NCBI GenBank assembly: GCA_020426005.1
Contig: JAGQQW010000025.1
Location: 1 to 35,824 of the forward strand
DNA: 35,824 nucleotides
Source: Planctomycetota bacterium
GTDB taxonomy: Bacteria > Planctomycetota > UBA1135 > GCA-002748355
Direction of reading: 5' to 3'
In this document: positions 1-7,653 of the stretch, piece after piece
How positions within the stretch are numbered: position 1 is the first letter of the stretch
Layout of the letters: each line of letters opens with the position of its first letter
Position numbers and translations under genes: made by a program
The notes under the pieces: generated by a model
Databases searched by the model: none
Told to the model about the DNA's origin: nothing
The model's input: only the letters and a program-made list of their open reading frames with translations

Positions 1-603
1 TCGGAGCCTTGGCTCTTGCCAGACGTCGCGACATTGCCGGACATCTCGCGTCCGTTCCGCAAGGAGGTCGAGGGGTTCCAGCCATACCTGCGAAATCCCG
101 AGACGCTCGCGCGCGAGTGGGCGGTGCCCGGCACGCCGGGTCTACGCCACCGAATCGGCGGCATCGAGAAGGAAGACATCACGGGCAACGTCAGCTACGA
201 CCCGGACAACCACTTCCACATGGTGCGCACGCGGGAAGCGAAGGTGCAGGCCGTCGCGAACGACATGCCCGAACCGGAATTCGGCGGTGATCCGTCGGGC
301 AAGCTGTTGATCGTCGGTTGGGGCTCGACCCTCGGCGCGATCCACAGTGCGTACGACCTCGCGAACCGAAATGGCAAGAAGGTGTCCTACATGCACCTGC
401 GTCACGTTTGGCCGCTGCCGAAATCGTTGGCGGAGACGTTTGCGCGGTTCGAGACCATCCTCGTTCCCGAAATGAACCTCGGCCAGCTCCACAAGATCCT
501 GGCATCCCAGGTCCCGGCGAACTACGTGCCGATGCACAAGGTCACGGGCCGTCCGTTCTACTCCGAAGAAATCGTCGCGAAGATCGAGGAGCTGCTGAAG
601 TGA
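1..603 (+). CDS. korA: 2-oxoacid:ferredoxin oxidoreductase, alpha subunit (C-terminal part, cut by window edge)
   Basis: Only the last 200 codons are present; the frame is open to base 1, so the gene starts outside the window. The family oxidatively decarboxylates 2-oxoacids (often 2-oxoglutarate) to acyl-CoA, reducing ferredoxin in the cytoplasm. The segment TGNVSYDPDNHFHMVR matches the KorA-type alpha subunit. It is followed by a Rossmann-like stretch (LLIVGWGSTLGAIHSA) and the VPEMNLGQL segment usual near the C-terminus, corresponding to the domain-II/C-terminal region of the pyrimidine-domain subunit. The stop TGA overlaps the GTG start of the beta subunit (GTGA), so the two are co-transcribed. 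The exact 2-oxoacid cannot be read from this fragment; 2-oxoglutarate is the best guess. Confidence 0.88.
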   Translation, partial: SEPWLLPDVATLPDISRPFRKEVEGFQPYLRNPETLAREWAVPGTPGLRHRIGGIEKEDITGNVSYDPDNHFHMVRTREAKVQAVANDMPEPEFGGDPSGKLLIVGWGSTLGAIHSAYDLANRNGKKVSYMHLRHVWPLPKSLAETFARFETILVPEMNLGQLHKILASQVPANYVPMHKVTGRPFYSEEIVAKIEELLK

Positions 604-1649
604 GTGCCACCGACACACAGACGAAGCCCGCGCCGGACAAGAAGGCGTGGAAGACCGACCAAGAAGTGCGTTGGTGCCCGGGTTGTGGCGACTACGCGAT
701 CCTCAACGCGGTGCAGCAGACGTTCGCGGAGATTGGCCTCGATCAGGACAACACGGTCATCGTGTCGGGGATCGGGTGTTCGAGTCGCTTCCCGTACTAC
801 ATGAACAGCTACGGGTTCCACTCGATCCACGGGCGTGCGCCCGCGATCGCGACCGGCCTCAAGATCGCCAATCCCGATCTCGACGTCTGGGTCGTGACCG
901 GCGATGGCGACGCGTTGTCGATCGGCGGCAACCACCTCGCGCACGTTTTGCGACGCAACGTCGGCGTGAAGGTCCTGATGTTCAACAACCGGATCTACGG
1001 CCTGACCAAGGGGCAGTACTCGCCGACGTCGCCGTTCCACAAGGTGACCAAGTCGACTCCGCTCGGCAGTCTCGACCGTCCGTTCCATCCGCTGTCGTTC
1101 GCGCTCGGCTCCGCCGCGACGTTCGTCGCGCGTGGCATCGACGTGATCGGTCCGCACCTGCGCGACGTCCTCAAGGCAGCGCACGAGCACCGCGGCACGG
1201 CCTTCGTCGAGATCTGGCAGAACTGCAACATCTTCAACGACGGCGCGTTCGAAACGATGGTCGAGCGCAAGGTGCGCGATGATCGTCTGATCGACTTCGA
1301 GCACGGCAAGCCGCTCGTCTATGGCAAAGAGCACGACAAGGGCCTCATCCTCGACCGCGCCAAGCTCCGCAGCGTCTCGCTCACCGAGCCCGACGCGAAC
1401 GGCAAGCAGTGGACGAAGGACGACCTCCTCGTGTGGGATCGGCACGACGCCGATGCGGGCCTCGCCTTCATCGCGTCCCAGATGAACGAAGCCGACCTCC
1501 CGGTCCCGATCGGCGTCCTCCGCTCGATCGAAACCGAGCCCCCGTACGAGCGCCTCGTCCACGAACAAATCGAGGACGCCGCCAAGAAGACCCCAGCCCG
1601 CAGCCTCGAAAAGCTCCTCCAATCCGGAGAATGCTGGGACGTCGTCTGA
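600..1649 (+). CDS. korB: 2-oxoacid:ferredoxin oxidoreductase, beta subunit
   Basis: This is the complete 349-residue TPP-binding beta subunit of the same enzyme. The start is GTG at 600, inside the alpha stop codon, with GAGGAG at 586-591 eight bases upstream. Visible motifs are CPGCG (residues 26-30), SGIGCSSR (56-63), HGRA followed by the TPP/Mg motif GDGDA (101-105), and NNRIYGLTKGQ, typical of KorB/PorB-type beta subunits. The C-terminal third is longer than in the shortest family members but remains family-like. Together with the alpha subunit it forms a KorAB heterodimer type that lacks separate gamma and delta subunits, at least next door. The product supplies low-potential ferredoxin or runs the 2-oxoacid step of the TCA cycle. 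The family call is secure; substrate specificity is inferred. Confidence 0.93.
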   Translation: MSATDTQTKPAPDKKAWKTDQEVRWCPGCGDYAILNAVQQTFAEIGLDQDNTVIVSGIGCSSRFPYYMNSYGFHSIHGRAPAIATGLKIANPDLDVWVVTGDGDALSIGGNHLAHVLRRNVGVKVLMFNNRIYGLTKGQYSPTSPFHKVTKSTPLGSLDRPFHPLSFALGSAATFVARGIDVIGPHLRDVLKAAHEHRGTAFVEIWQNCNIFNDGAFETMVERKVRDDRLIDFEHGKPLVYGKEHDKGLILDRAKLRSVSLTEPDANGKQWTKDDLLVWDRHDADAGLAFIASQMNEADLPVPIGVLRSIETEPPYERLVHEQIEDAAKKTPARSLEKLLQSGECWDVV

Positions 1650-1669
1650 CCCCCGCACAAGAAGTGCGC

Positions 1670-1728
1670 GAAACGTGCCAGGGACGTTTCACGCACGAAA
1701 GTACGGTGCTTTGTCCCTGGCACGTTTC
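1670..1728 (+). terminator. possible hairpin terminator or 3' stabiliser after korB
   Basis: GAAACGTGCCAGGGAC (1670-1685) and its exact reverse complement (1713-1728) form a 16-bp perfect inverted repeat with a 27-base loop. It arises because site A holds repeat copies facing each other. No T-run follows, so an intrinsic terminator is only a possibility; 3' end protection of the korAB mRNA is equally plausible. Confidence 0.4.
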
Positions 1729-1768
1729 ACGCGCGAAAGTACGGGGAAATGACCCTGGCACGTTTCGC
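1670..1768 (-). repeat. 38-bp tandem repeat array, site A (two units, inverted end copy)
   Basis: Read on the minus strand, two 38-bp units (1762-1725 and 1724-1687) each begin with CGTGCCAGGG and contain GTACTTTCG at unit positions 21-29. A further core (1670-1685) lies in the opposite direction at the other end. The spacer positions 11-20 differ between the two units. The array lies 20 bases after the korB stop. No reading frame repeats, because 38 is not a multiple of three. The same family occurs at 8825-8985, 11768-11840 and 22885-22980. Confidence 0.9.
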
Positions 1769-1826
1769 GCGGGTCGAAGGGGCCATTTGCCGATGCAGTG
1801 GTGGGGGAGTTAGGATCTTCGATCGC

Positions 1827-2327
1827 ATGAAGCGCACTTTGCTGGCCCTGACCCTGCTGCTGATCGCTTGCCTCGGGCTGGCGCGTGGTGGGATTGCGGG
1901 TGACTGTTGCAGTCACGGGGCAAAGGCGCATGCATCGCAACCTTCGCCCGTCACGAAGGCGTCGCGGATCGATGTGGCGGACGCTGGTGCTGTCGAACAG
2001 GTCGTCGACTCCAGCCGCGTCGGCGCGTCGTGCTCATCGCATCCTGGCAAGGGCGCCCACGGCAGCCATGGTACGTGTGGTTGTGGAGACGACTGCCAGT
2101 GCGAGAACTGCGATTGCGCGCATTCTCCGGGGAGCGTCGGCGCCGCTGTCGAGATTCGGTGGCAGGGGCCGCCACCACTCGCCCACGTTGGCCGGTCGCG
2201 AGATGCACCGGTGGAGCCCTTCCGCAAGATCGTGCGCACGGGCCCCGAGCGCATCGAGGCGCCCCCAGGTCGGCGACGACGAAAGGCAATCCTCGCAGAT
2301 TGCCGTCTGATTCCACTACGCGACTGA
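1827..2327 (+). CDS. small exported cysteine-rich protein, possible metal binder
   Basis: This 166-residue protein starts at ATG 1827 with a classic export signal (MKRTLLALTLLLIACLGLA). LIAC resembles a lipobox, but C15 is early, so lipidation is uncertain. The mature part has a CC pair (27-28), several His, and a dense cluster C84-x-C86-x3-C90-x-C92-x2-C95-x-C97, which looks like a metallothionein-type or copper-binding cluster. The tail from about residue 110 is basic and proline-rich, with no recognisable fold. A longer frame runs upstream from 1749 but crosses the 38-bp repeats, so the internal ATG with the signal peptide is preferred. The gene sits just before a TolC-HlyD-ABC operon, on the same strand with a 71-base gap. 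A metal-related role is inferred from the cysteines only; no family is recognised. Confidence 0.65.
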   Translation: MKRTLLALTLLLIACLGLARGGIAGDCCSHGAKAHASQPSPVTKASRIDVADAGAVEQVVDSSRVGASCSSHPGKGAHGSHGTCGCGDDCQCENCDCAHSPGSVGAAVEIRWQGPPPLAHVGRSRDAPVEPFRKIVRTGPERIEAPPGRRRRKAILADCRLIPLRD

Positions 2328-2398
2328 GACTCGGTTCGACGAGCTGTGTCCGGCACTTGCCGGCGTCTTTGCTCTTCGAGTCCTGAGTTTCGATTGCC

Positions 2399-4177
2399 GT
2401 GAAAACAGAACAACCGGCGCTTCGGCGCTTCTCGTTGCGCGATCTCCGGGTCGTCGTGCCTGCCCTCGTACTCGCATCGTGTCGAGGCCCGGCCCCCGAT
2501 CCGATCGATGCCGATACGCTCGCGATGCATCTCGCCTCACGTTCGAGCGTGGACGTCATGCGCGAAGCGCTCGACTTGCTGCCGCACGCGCAGGTCGACG
2601 AGGATCTTGATGCGTCCAGAAGCCGGCAGTCGCCACGTATGTCGACGGCGAACGCAAGTGCCAAGGCGCAGAGCAGCCTCGACAACCGTCTCCTTGCCAA
2701 CGCGCGAGGCCTCGATGGCAAACTCGGGCAGGGTCCCCATCCCGACGATCGCGTCGGGATGATGCATGGCCACGCACTCGATGCCGCGCGCGTCGAGTTC
2801 TGGCGCGCTTCGGCCCATGCATGGTCCATCGGTGTCCGACGCGCGGTCGTCGCGTGGAATCAGAGTCACGCCAATCGCGACGGAGCAGGCCTCCCGGGCG
2901 ACATCGGTCTCGGTGCCGAAGTCGATGATGTCGAGGACCTCGATGCATCCCTCGTCTTACGCGCGAGCTTCGACATTCTGCGCCTGCTCGGGCTCGGCCC
3001 AGCGCATGCCGCACGAGAGCTCGCGAACGCGCAAGCGCGCGCCGCATTCGGAGAACTCGACCGCGCGGTTTGGGCATCGCGCTTCGATGTCGAGCGGGCC
3101 CGGGTGCGACTCGCGGCGAGTCGCGCGCGCATCGCGGCACGCAGTCAGTTGGTCGACGAGTTCGAAGACGACGCGACGCGCTTGCAAGTCTACGAGGCGC
3201 ACGAGTGGATTCCTGCGGGGCCGGCTGCGGCGGGTCGTGCGCTGATGTCCCGAGCTCGTCAGGACCTGAACAACGAACGCGTGCTCGAAGCGTCGCTCAC
3301 CGAGGCGCTCGCCTCGCGCGCAGGTCTGCTCGCGAGTGACGCCGCGCTCGGGCACGTCGCGCCCGAGACGCTCGATGAATACTCGCTATCGAAGAGTGCG
3401 ATCCGTGTTCGACATGCGACCACGAACGAACAGAACACTTGGGCTCGCACGCCGGCCACCAATCCGCCGCACGAAGAAACACTGCCCGACACGGAAACGA
3501 ACGCACCAGCGCGACCCGCTCGACGCGAGACTGGCCGCAAGGAAGCCGGCCCAGTCGACCGATCGAAAGACCTGCTCGGCGGCCACCCCTACCTCCGCGC
3601 CGCGATGCTCGACTACGCGGTCGCAGAAGCGCGCGTGCGCCGCGCCGCGAGTGACGCTTGGCCCGGCATCCGCATCGGGCCCAAGCAGCGCCTCGAACCG
3701 CAGGATCTACTCGGTGGCTTCCTCGAGTTGACGTTGCCTTGGCCGGGTCGCGTCGATGCGGCGACGCGTGTCGCGCTCGCCAGTCGTCGGGACGCGCGCG
3801 TCGTTGTCGAAGAGCGCCTGCGCGAACTCATGAGTCGCATCGATACGAGTGCTGCGCGTTTTGCTCGAGCACGAGACGCAGTCCTCAATGCGACAGCGCT
3901 CGAAGCCGCTTCGCGGTCGGCTTGGACGGCTGCGCAAGCTGTTTGGTCCGTTGAAGCGTCCGCGATGGGGATGTTCAACGACGCTCTCGAGCGTCGCCTC
4001 GGCGGCGTCGTCGCGGTCATCAATGCTCGCGAGACCGCGGTCCTCGCCCTTCTCGATCACGAAGAAGCGATTGGCGACGCACCGCGAGAAGCCGGGACGA
4101 AAACCGGGCATGCACGCTCGGCCACCGAGGACGCACCCGGGTTCGCATCCGGGCTTCCAGGAGGTCGCGATGAGTGA
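2399..4177 (+). CDS. TolC-family outer-membrane efflux lipoprotein
   Basis: This 592-residue protein has a GTG start, a signal region and a lipobox-like VLASC (Cys28), so it is probably a lipoprotein like OprM/CusC. It is mostly alanine/arginine-rich helix. The clearest TolC signature is in the second half: HPYLRAAMLDYAVAEARVR, then AWPGIRIGP, then a strand pair ending LELTLPWPGR, followed by a long helix, which is the repeating helix-strand pattern of outer-membrane factor proteins. A polar low-complexity insert (about residues 345-395, rich in Thr, Pro, Glu, Arg) separates the two halves and makes the protein longer than usual. Its stop overlaps the start of the HlyD gene by 8 bases. It would form the outer-membrane channel of the tripartite exporter encoded here. 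Confidence 0.8.
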   Translation: MKTEQPALRRFSLRDLRVVVPALVLASCRGPAPDPIDADTLAMHLASRSSVDVMREALDLLPHAQVDEDLDASRSRQSPRMSTANASAKAQSSLDNRLLANARGLDGKLGQGPHPDDRVGMMHGHALDAARVEFWRASAHAWSIGVRRAVVAWNQSHANRDGAGLPGDIGLGAEVDDVEDLDASLVLRASFDILRLLGLGPAHAARELANAQARAAFGELDRAVWASRFDVERARVRLAASRARIAARSQLVDEFEDDATRLQVYEAHEWIPAGPAAAGRALMSRARQDLNNERVLEASLTEALASRAGLLASDAALGHVAPETLDEYSLSKSAIRVRHATTNEQNTWARTPATNPPHEETLPDTETNAPARPARRETGRKEAGPVDRSKDLLGGHPYLRAAMLDYAVAEARVRRAASDAWPGIRIGPKQRLEPQDLLGGFLELTLPWPGRVDAATRVALASRRDARVVVEERLRELMSRIDTSAARFARARDAVLNATALEAASRSAWTAAQAVWSVEASAMGMFNDALERRLGGVVAVINARETAVLALLDHEEAIGDAPREAGTKTGHARSATEDAPGFASGLPGGRDE

Positions 4178-5840
4178 AGTCAAGAGCGACGTCGATCTCG
4201 GCCGCCTCTCGCGAACGCGCGAATCCGCTCTCTCGCCACCGAAGCGCTCGTGGCGTCGCTTCTCGTTGCCGATCGCGATCCTCGCGGGCTTCGTCGCGCT
4301 TCTCATCTGGTCGCTCGGCGATGCACTGTTGCCCAAGACCCGTGTGCGCGTGGTGCGCCCGCGCGTCACGACGGCACAACGAGCACCGCAGGGTGCCGTC
4401 GCGTTCGCAGCGGCCGGTTGGGTCGAGCCCGACCCTTTCGCCATCCACGTCACCGCGTTGACGCCGGGAGTCATCGCGAAGATCCTCGTCGAAGAGAGCG
4501 ATCGCGTCACCGAAGGCCAGCCGATCGCCGAGCTCGTGCCGGACGATGCCAAGCTCGCTCTCGAGGCCGTCGAACGCGCGCTCGCCGTTGCTCGAAGCAA
4601 TGCCGAAGAGAAACGCATCGCTCTCGACTTCGCGCAACAGGACTTCGACGCACGCATCGAACTCGACGAACGACTCGCCGTGACCAAAGCCGAACTCGCA
4701 GGCAAGACTGCCGAACACGCGGACATGGCCGCTTCGGTCGATCGCTTGCTCGCGGATGTCCGAGCTGCAGAAGAAGAAGTCACCGTGCAGAACGAACTGC
4801 GCAGCAAGGGTGCCGGTGGTGTGCGTCAAGTCGAGCTTGCCGAGGCGCGTCTCGATTCGACGCGCTCGGCGCTTCACGTGGCCAAGGCCAAGGCTGCACA
4901 TGCGCTCGCTCAAGTCGATGTCGCACGTGCGCGTGCTGCTCGCGTTTCAAAAGACGCCGAGTTGCGCATCGAAGATCGCCGCCGCGTCGAGGCTGCAAAG
5001 ACCGCGCACGAGACGGCGCTTCGCGAAATCGAAGCTGCGCAGAACCGCATCGCGATCGCCGCCCTGGCTGTCGAACGACTCGTCGTTCGGGCACCCATGG
5101 ACGGTGTCGTACTCGAGCGACACGTCGGCCCCGGCGAGGGCGCGCCCGCGGGTGGTATTTGCTCTCTCTACGATCCAGCGCACCTGCGCGTGCGCGTCGA
5201 CGTTCCGCAGGAGCAGATCGCGAGTGCCGGCGTCGGGCAGCACGCGCAGATCCTCAGCGAAGCGCGCCCCGGCAAGCCGTATCGCGGCGAAGTGATTCGC
5301 GTGATCGATCGAGCCGACATCCAGAAGGTCACGCTCGAAGTGCAGGTACGCGTTCTCGATCCGGATGGATTGTTGCGCCCCGAAATGTTGTGTCAGGTGC
5401 GCTTCGAAGCCGTGCAGCAGAGCGAACCCGAGGCAGGTCAGGGGCAAAAGGCTGGAGACGCGAACGACCACAGCGGTGATGCGAGTACGTCGCAGCGTCC
5501 TGGACGTGGCGAAGCTGGTGCCGAGTCGAGAGATGGGCACGACGAACCGAATGCAGCCGATAGTCGTGCGCTGAGCAGCGCGGCAACGCGCGTCCTGTGG
5601 ATTCCGCAGGCGTGCATCGTGCAAGGTCGTGTATTCGTCATCGATCCCGACGGTCCGCGCGCGCGCGTCCGACCGGTGGTGACGATGGATACCGCAGGCG
5701 CGGCTCCGTCGACCGGTCTCGTGGCGGTCACGAGCGGTCTCGACATCAGCGACAAGGTCGTCGTCGATCCTCCTGCGAGGCTCGCCGACGGCGATCTCGT
5801 CGAGATCACGGGCGAAGAGACTGGCGGAGGATCACGATGA
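4170..5840 (+). CDS. HlyD/RND-type periplasmic adaptor (membrane fusion protein) of ABC exporter
   Basis: This 556-residue adaptor starts at ATG 4170 with AGGAGG (4159-4164) five bases upstream. A single membrane helix spans about residues 32-50. Then come the first lipoyl half (VTALTPGVIAKILVEESDRVTEGQ), a long alanine/glutamate-rich coiled-coil hairpin (about 125-300), the second lipoyl half (VVRAPMDGVVLERHVGPGEG) and a beta-barrel segment. A roughly 60-residue hydrophilic low-complexity insert (Gln, Gly, Ser, Asp, about 415-470) interrupts the C-terminal membrane-proximal region. It would bridge the inner-membrane FtsX-type permeases to the TolC-like channel. It overlaps the ATPase gene by ATGA. 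The cargo is unknown; the Cys-rich gene upstream hints at metals only weakly. Confidence 0.88.
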   Translation: MSEVKSDVDLGRLSRTRESALSPPKRSWRRFSLPIAILAGFVALLIWSLGDALLPKTRVRVVRPRVTTAQRAPQGAVAFAAAGWVEPDPFAIHVTALTPGVIAKILVEESDRVTEGQPIAELVPDDAKLALEAVERALAVARSNAEEKRIALDFAQQDFDARIELDERLAVTKAELAGKTAEHADMAASVDRLLADVRAAEEEVTVQNELRSKGAGGVRQVELAEARLDSTRSALHVAKAKAAHALAQVDVARARAARVSKDAELRIEDRRRVEAAKTAHETALREIEAAQNRIAIAALAVERLVVRAPMDGVVLERHVGPGEGAPAGGICSLYDPAHLRVRVDVPQEQIASAGVGQHAQILSEARPGKPYRGEVIRVIDRADIQKVTLEVQVRVLDPDGLLRPEMLCQVRFEAVQQSEPEAGQGQKAGDANDHSGDASTSQRPGRGEAGAESRDGHDEPNAADSRALSSAATRVLWIPQACIVQGRVFVIDPDGPRARVRPVVTMDTAGAAPSTGLVAVTSGLDISDKVVVDPPARLADGDLVEITGEETGGGSR

Positions 5841-6514
5841 TCGAGTTCGACGGCGTCACCAAGTCCTATCGTCGCGGCGAGCACGTCGTGACCCCACTCG
5901 AGAACGTGACACTCGAGGTCGGCAGGGGCGAGTTCTTCGTGTTGCTCGGGCCATCGGGTTCGGGCAAGACCACGCTTCTCAATCTCGTCGCGGGCATCGA
6001 CATCGCGGACTCGGGCACGTTGCGCGTCGACGGCGTCGAACTCGCGTCGCTCGGCGAACGACCACTCGGCCTGTGGCGAGCCGAGCACGTCGGCTACGTG
6101 TTTCAGCAGTACCACCTCGTGCCCGTGCTTTCGGCGTACGAAAACGTCGAGCTGCCGCTGCACCTCTTCAAGATGTCCGCGAAAGAGCGCCACGAACGCA
6201 TCAGTGTCGTTCTCGAAGCGGTCGGCCTCACCGAACGCGCCGACCACTACCCGCGGCAACTCTCTGGAGGTCAACAACAGCGCGTCGCGATCGCACGTGC
6301 GCTCGTTGCCGATCCTGAGATTCTCGTGTGCGACGAACCGACGGGCGACCTCGACGCCGAGAGTGCCGAGGGAATCCTCGCATTGTTGCGACGACTACAC
6401 TCCGAGTTCGGCAAGACGATCCTCATGGTCACGCACGACGAGAAGGCCGCTCGCGTCGGAACGCGCATCATGCGTCTCGACAAGGGCACGTTGCACGAAG
6501 CGGTGTTGTCATGA
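5837..6514 (+). CDS. ABC transporter ATP-binding protein, LolD/MacB type
   Basis: This 225-residue cytoplasmic ATPase has the usual length for the LolD/MacB branch. Walker A is GPSGSGKTT (38-46), the Q-loop is at Q90, the signature is LSGGQQQR (142-149), and Walker B/D-loop is ILVCDEPTGDLD (162-173), with the H-loop in VTHDE. The start is ATG 5837, overlapping the adaptor stop, with GGAGG six bases upstream. PTGDLD and FQQYHLVPVLSAYENV are characteristic of exporters paired with FtsX-like permeases (mechanotransmission class) rather than importers. It powers the two permeases encoded directly after it, with which it overlaps. Confidence 0.95.
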   Translation: MIEFDGVTKSYRRGEHVVTPLENVTLEVGRGEFFVLLGPSGSGKTTLLNLVAGIDIADSGTLRVDGVELASLGERPLGLWRAEHVGYVFQQYHLVPVLSAYENVELPLHLFKMSAKERHERISVVLEAVGLTERADHYPRQLSGGQQQRVAIARALVADPEILVCDEPTGDLDAESAEGILALLRRLHSEFGKTILMVTHDEKAARVGTRIMRLDKGTLHEAVLS

Positions 6515-7653
6515 GGTTCTGGCTCAAGCTCATTCGGCGACAGCTCGGGCGTCACGCGCTGCGGACGGCGCTGACGGCGCTCGGTGTCGCGGCGGCGATG
6601 TTGCTCTTCGTAGGCATCGAGAGTCTCGGCATCGGACTCGACCACGCGCTGCGCTCCGGCGACAGCGCGCGCACGTTGATCGTGTATCGCAAGAATCGAT
6701 TTTGCCCGCAAACGTCGTTCTTGCCCGAGCGGTATCGCGGTCCGATCGAACGGCTCAGTGGCGTCGAGTCGGCGCTGCCGATCAAGGTGTTCCTCAACAA
6801 CTGTCGTGCGAGTCTCGACCTGATCGCATTCCACGGGACCGTCATCGACGACTACATCCGCGACAAGAAAGTCGTGGTCGTCGACGGTGACATCGAGCGC
6901 TTCCGGCGTGAAGAACAGGCTGCGATCGTCGGTCGTGACTTCGCTTCTCGGCGTGGTCTGTCGGTCGGCGATCGCTTCCGATTCGGCGGAGTGACTGTCG
7001 ATGTCGCGGGGATCTTCTCTGCGGCGGATCCGGCGACCGAAGGAGTGATCCTCACGCACCTCGAGTTCTTGCAGCGTGCTGGACCCGTCGATCGACTCGG
7101 GACGGTCACGCAGTTCGAAGTGCTCATCGACGATGCGCGCGATGCGGACCGAATCGCACGCGAGATCGACGAGCTCTTTGCATCGGCCGAAGAACCGACC
7201 GACACGAGGCCCAAGCTCGAGTTCTTGGGCACTGCGACGCGGGACTTGCGCGAGTTGCTGCGTTTCGGGCGCGTATTCGGCTTCGTGTGTGTGCTCGTCG
7301 TGCTGGTGCTCGTTGCCAACACCGTGCTCATGTCGTTGCGCGAACGGCGTCGGGAGTTCGGTGTCTTCCGTACGCTCGGGTACGGGACGAAAGAGCTCTT
7401 CGTTCTCGTCCTGTCCGAGACCGCGCTCGTCACGGGCGTGGGTGCGCTCGTCGGTGTCGGTCTCGCGTGGGGCTTGCTCAGCATGTTTCCGCTGAGCCTC
7501 GGTGTCGAAGGCGTCGCTGTTCGCTTCGAAGCGCGCCCGACGCTGCTGCTCTTCGCGGTGCTGCTCGCTGTCGGTACTTCTCTGATTGCGACGATTCCGC
7601 CGGCGTTCCTCGCCGCGCGCCGACGTGCAGGCGAGCTGCTCGGGAGTGTGTGA
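6511..7653 (+). CDS. FtsX/MacB-type ABC permease 1
   Basis: This 380-residue inner-membrane permease overlaps the ATPase stop (ATGA). The layout is that of MacB/LolC/FtsX proteins: one N-terminal membrane helix (about 17-40, LTALGVAAAMLLFVG), a roughly 220-residue periplasmic domain, then three C-terminal helices (from about 255, FGFVCVLVVLVLVANTVLM; ETALVTGVGALVGVGLAW; LLFAVLLAVGTSLIATIPPA). The segment SLRERRREFGVFRTLGYG between helices 2 and 3 is the coupling helix typical of the family. It likely forms a heterodimer with the following permease. No ribosome site stands out, so translational coupling to the ATPase is likely. Confidence 0.9.
   Translation: MRFWLKLIRRQLGRHALRTALTALGVAAAMLLFVGIESLGIGLDHALRSGDSARTLIVYRKNRFCPQTSFLPERYRGPIERLSGVESALPIKVFLNNCRASLDLIAFHGTVIDDYIRDKKVVVVDGDIERFRREEQAAIVGRDFASRRGLSVGDRFRFGGVTVDVAGIFSAADPATEGVILTHLEFLQRAGPVDRLGTVTQFEVLIDDARDADRIAREIDELFASAEEPTDTRPKLEFLGTATRDLRELLRFGRVFGFVCVLVVLVLVANTVLMSLRERRREFGVFRTLGYGTKELFVLVLSETALVTGVGALVGVGLAWGLLSMFPLSLGVEGVAVRFEARPTLLLFAVLLAVGTSLIATIPPAFLAARRRAGELLGSV

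Noticed and set aside
558-1658. 366-residue minus-strand open frame opposite korB
   Set aside because: It lies entirely over a gene with clear family motifs; its Arg/Glu/Asp/Val-rich product is the usual antisense shadow in high-GC DNA.
1749-1826. Extended N-terminus of the Cys-rich protein
   Set aside because: The extension would be translated from the 38-bp repeat; the signal peptide begins at ATG 1827.
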